From assembly GCA_012729975.1 (NCBI GenBank), contig JAAYBW010000250.1, forward strand, positions 1 to 33,209: a stretch of 33,209 nt of DNA, written 5' to 3'. The stretch comes from Clostridiales bacterium (GTDB lineage: Bacteria; Bacillota; Clostridia; Oscillospirales; Oscillospiraceae). The notes beneath the pieces were generated by a model. That model was not told the origin of the DNA. It was given only the letters and a program-made list of their open reading frames with translations, and did no database searches. Shown here in pieces: positions 32,376 through 33,209 of this stretch. Both the position numbers and the translations under genes were made by a program. The stretch's first letter is position 1, and each line of letters opens with the position of its first letter.

Positions 32376-33068
32376 TTATTTCATTTTCAGCGTCCGAAGG
32401 TTAGCTTTTGTTTCATCGCCGATACGGTGGCTTTCCAAAGCTTTTTGTATGGCCTTGTTGTGCGTCCACCTGTCAAGTCGCCCTTTTAGTATATACGGAA
32501 GCGCCGCGTCGTACTGTTTGGCCAGCGCCGTCGCGAAATACCAGGCTATCATCATGTTGACGTAGTATTCATCCGAACGAATGCCCGACACAAGCTCCGG
32601 CATTTCCGGGCAAAAATCCCCGTCCAGATAAAGGCCCAACAGCATTCCGATCCCGAAGCGCACCGTGTAGGTCCGGTCGGATTCAAGCCACACTTTTATT
32701 CTTTCGTACAGTTCGGGCAGATGCTTTTTAAATACCTTCGGGGACATCGTGTCACACGTCGACCAGTTGTCTATATAAGGCAAAAACTCTTCAACCGCAG
32801 TGATTGCGCTCTTAAAATCCCTAATCGTTTCAATTAAATATCCGTGAAGGCTGTTTTCCTCAAGATATGCGTGCGGGAGATTTTTCAGAAACTCTTCCGC
32901 TTCCGGTCTGCCGGAATACTCTTTTGCAAGTTTGCGCAGATTCGGCGTCCGAACGCCTATAACGGTTTCCGGTCTGACCGAGGGAATGAGTTTAACTGAA
33001 AACTCCTTGTATTTAAAATCCTGAAACTCAAACAGCCGCTGCCTTATATCTTCCGGTGCACCGCTCAT
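32376..33068 (-). CDS. DNA alkylation repair protein (AlkD-like HEAT-repeat fold)
   Basis: This 230-aa, mostly helical protein matches the DNA alkylation repair family (AlkC/AlkD-like), whose members remove positively charged alkylated bases by a HEAT-repeat fold. Visible family marks are VRTPNLRKLAKEY, NWSTCDTMSPKVF, VRFGIGMLLGLYLD and the C-terminal RIGDETKANLRTLK. It is convergent with the cysteine desulfurase gene and functionally unrelated to the cluster. The start ATG 33068 has only a GGTGAAG-type ribosome site. A TATAAT lies upstream on the minus strand (33170-33165) without a clear -35 box. The last 140 bp of the window show no further gene. Confidence 0.85.
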   Translation of the reverse strand: MSGAPEDIRQRLFEFQDFKYKEFSVKLIPSVRPETVIGVRTPNLRKLAKEYSGRPEAEEFLKNLPHAYLEENSLHGYLIETIRDFKSAITAVEEFLPYIDNWSTCDTMSPKVFKKHLPELYERIKVWLESDRTYTVRFGIGMLLGLYLDGDFCPEMPELVSGIRSDEYYVNMMIAWYFATALAKQYDAALPYILKGRLDRWTHNKAIQKALESHRIGDETKANLRTLKMK

Positions 33069-33209
33069 ACTGCTTCACCACGCTTAAAAGGATTGCCGCG
33101 GGGAAATCTGCCTTGCGCATATACAGTCCCGCGCTATGAGAACATATCGGCCTTGATAAACCGTATTATACATGAATCTCTCGGATATTGCCAGCAGTTC
33201 GCCTGCTTA

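Noticed and set aside
32339..32565. C-terminal extension of the cysteine desulfurase in the unshifted frame
   Set aside because: It reads antisense through the DNA alkylation repair gene and has no family similarity, while the +1 frame gives the normal ending and stop.
1..33209. CRISPR arrays, tRNA or rRNA genes, insertion sequences and phage genes
   Set aside because: Looked for by eye on both strands; no spaced direct repeats, cloverleaf-type sequence, transposase or integrase motif was found. A tRNAscan or Rfam run could still reveal small RNAs.

Overview
The window looks like a chromosomal piece of a strictly anaerobic, probably clostridial (Bacillota) bacterium. Reasons: an oxygen-sensitive [FeFe]-hydrogenase, many 4Fe-4S proteins, a molybdopterin enzyme of the pyrogallol-phloroglucinol transhydroxylase family, an SLH-domain surface protein, strong AGGAGG-type ribosome sites and moderate GC content. 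No rRNA, tRNA, CRISPR array, transposase or phage gene was seen. The genus cannot be fixed from the sequence alone.

Region 1 (1-4.4 kb): a cytosolic multi-PAS hybrid histidine kinase, followed by a stand-alone receiver protein that looks like a duplicate of the kinase's own receiver domain. Region 2 (4.4-6.1 kb, minus strand): a small cupin and a QueG-like double-4Fe-4S protein. The promoter of the latter contains a 33-bp near-perfect palindrome. Region 3 (6.3-9.9 kb, plus): a NuoF/GltD-type flavoprotein translationally coupled to a CpI-like [FeFe]-hydrogenase. Region 4 (10-16.1 kb, minus): large and small subunits of a transhydroxylase-family bis-MGD molybdoenzyme (athLS-like), an OFA-type MFS carrier and a radical SAM protein. 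Regions 2-4 plausibly form an aromatic-compound or redox island: the carrier brings in a substrate, the Mo enzyme moves or removes a hydroxyl, and the hydrogenase module handles electrons.

Region 5 (16.1-22 kb): a 520-bp intergenic region with two promoters and related inverted repeats, then a secreted SLH-transglutaminase protein, a DUF169 protein, an unknown membrane-anchored protein and a CNNM/CorC-type membrane protein.

Region 6 (22-32.4 kb): two divergent transcription units around a short control region. The minus unit (29025 down to 22044) encodes a DUF134 regulator, a NifX-like protein, two MinD/ParA-type ATPases carrying ferredoxin inserts, an Mrp-NifX fusion ATPase, a short CobW-type GTPase, a His-tailed protein, a DUF4213/DUF364 protein, a DUF5714 protein and a second small NifX-like protein. 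The plus side encodes a 2[4Fe-4S] ferredoxin, a DUF5320 protein, a second DUF134 regulator, an IscU scaffold and a cysteine desulfurase whose last codons are out of frame. This resembles the orange-protein (ORP) type of metal-sulfur cluster system described in Desulfovibrio, but with DUF134 regulators and extra metal-handling proteins. Three promoters here carry a repeated CATATG-type palindrome. A DNA alkylation repair protein closes the window.

The strongest candidates for something undescribed are the divergent ORP-like cluster with its CATATG regulon, and the transhydroxylase relative with a full 16-cysteine electron-transfer subunit and changed active-site positions beside a hydrogenase.
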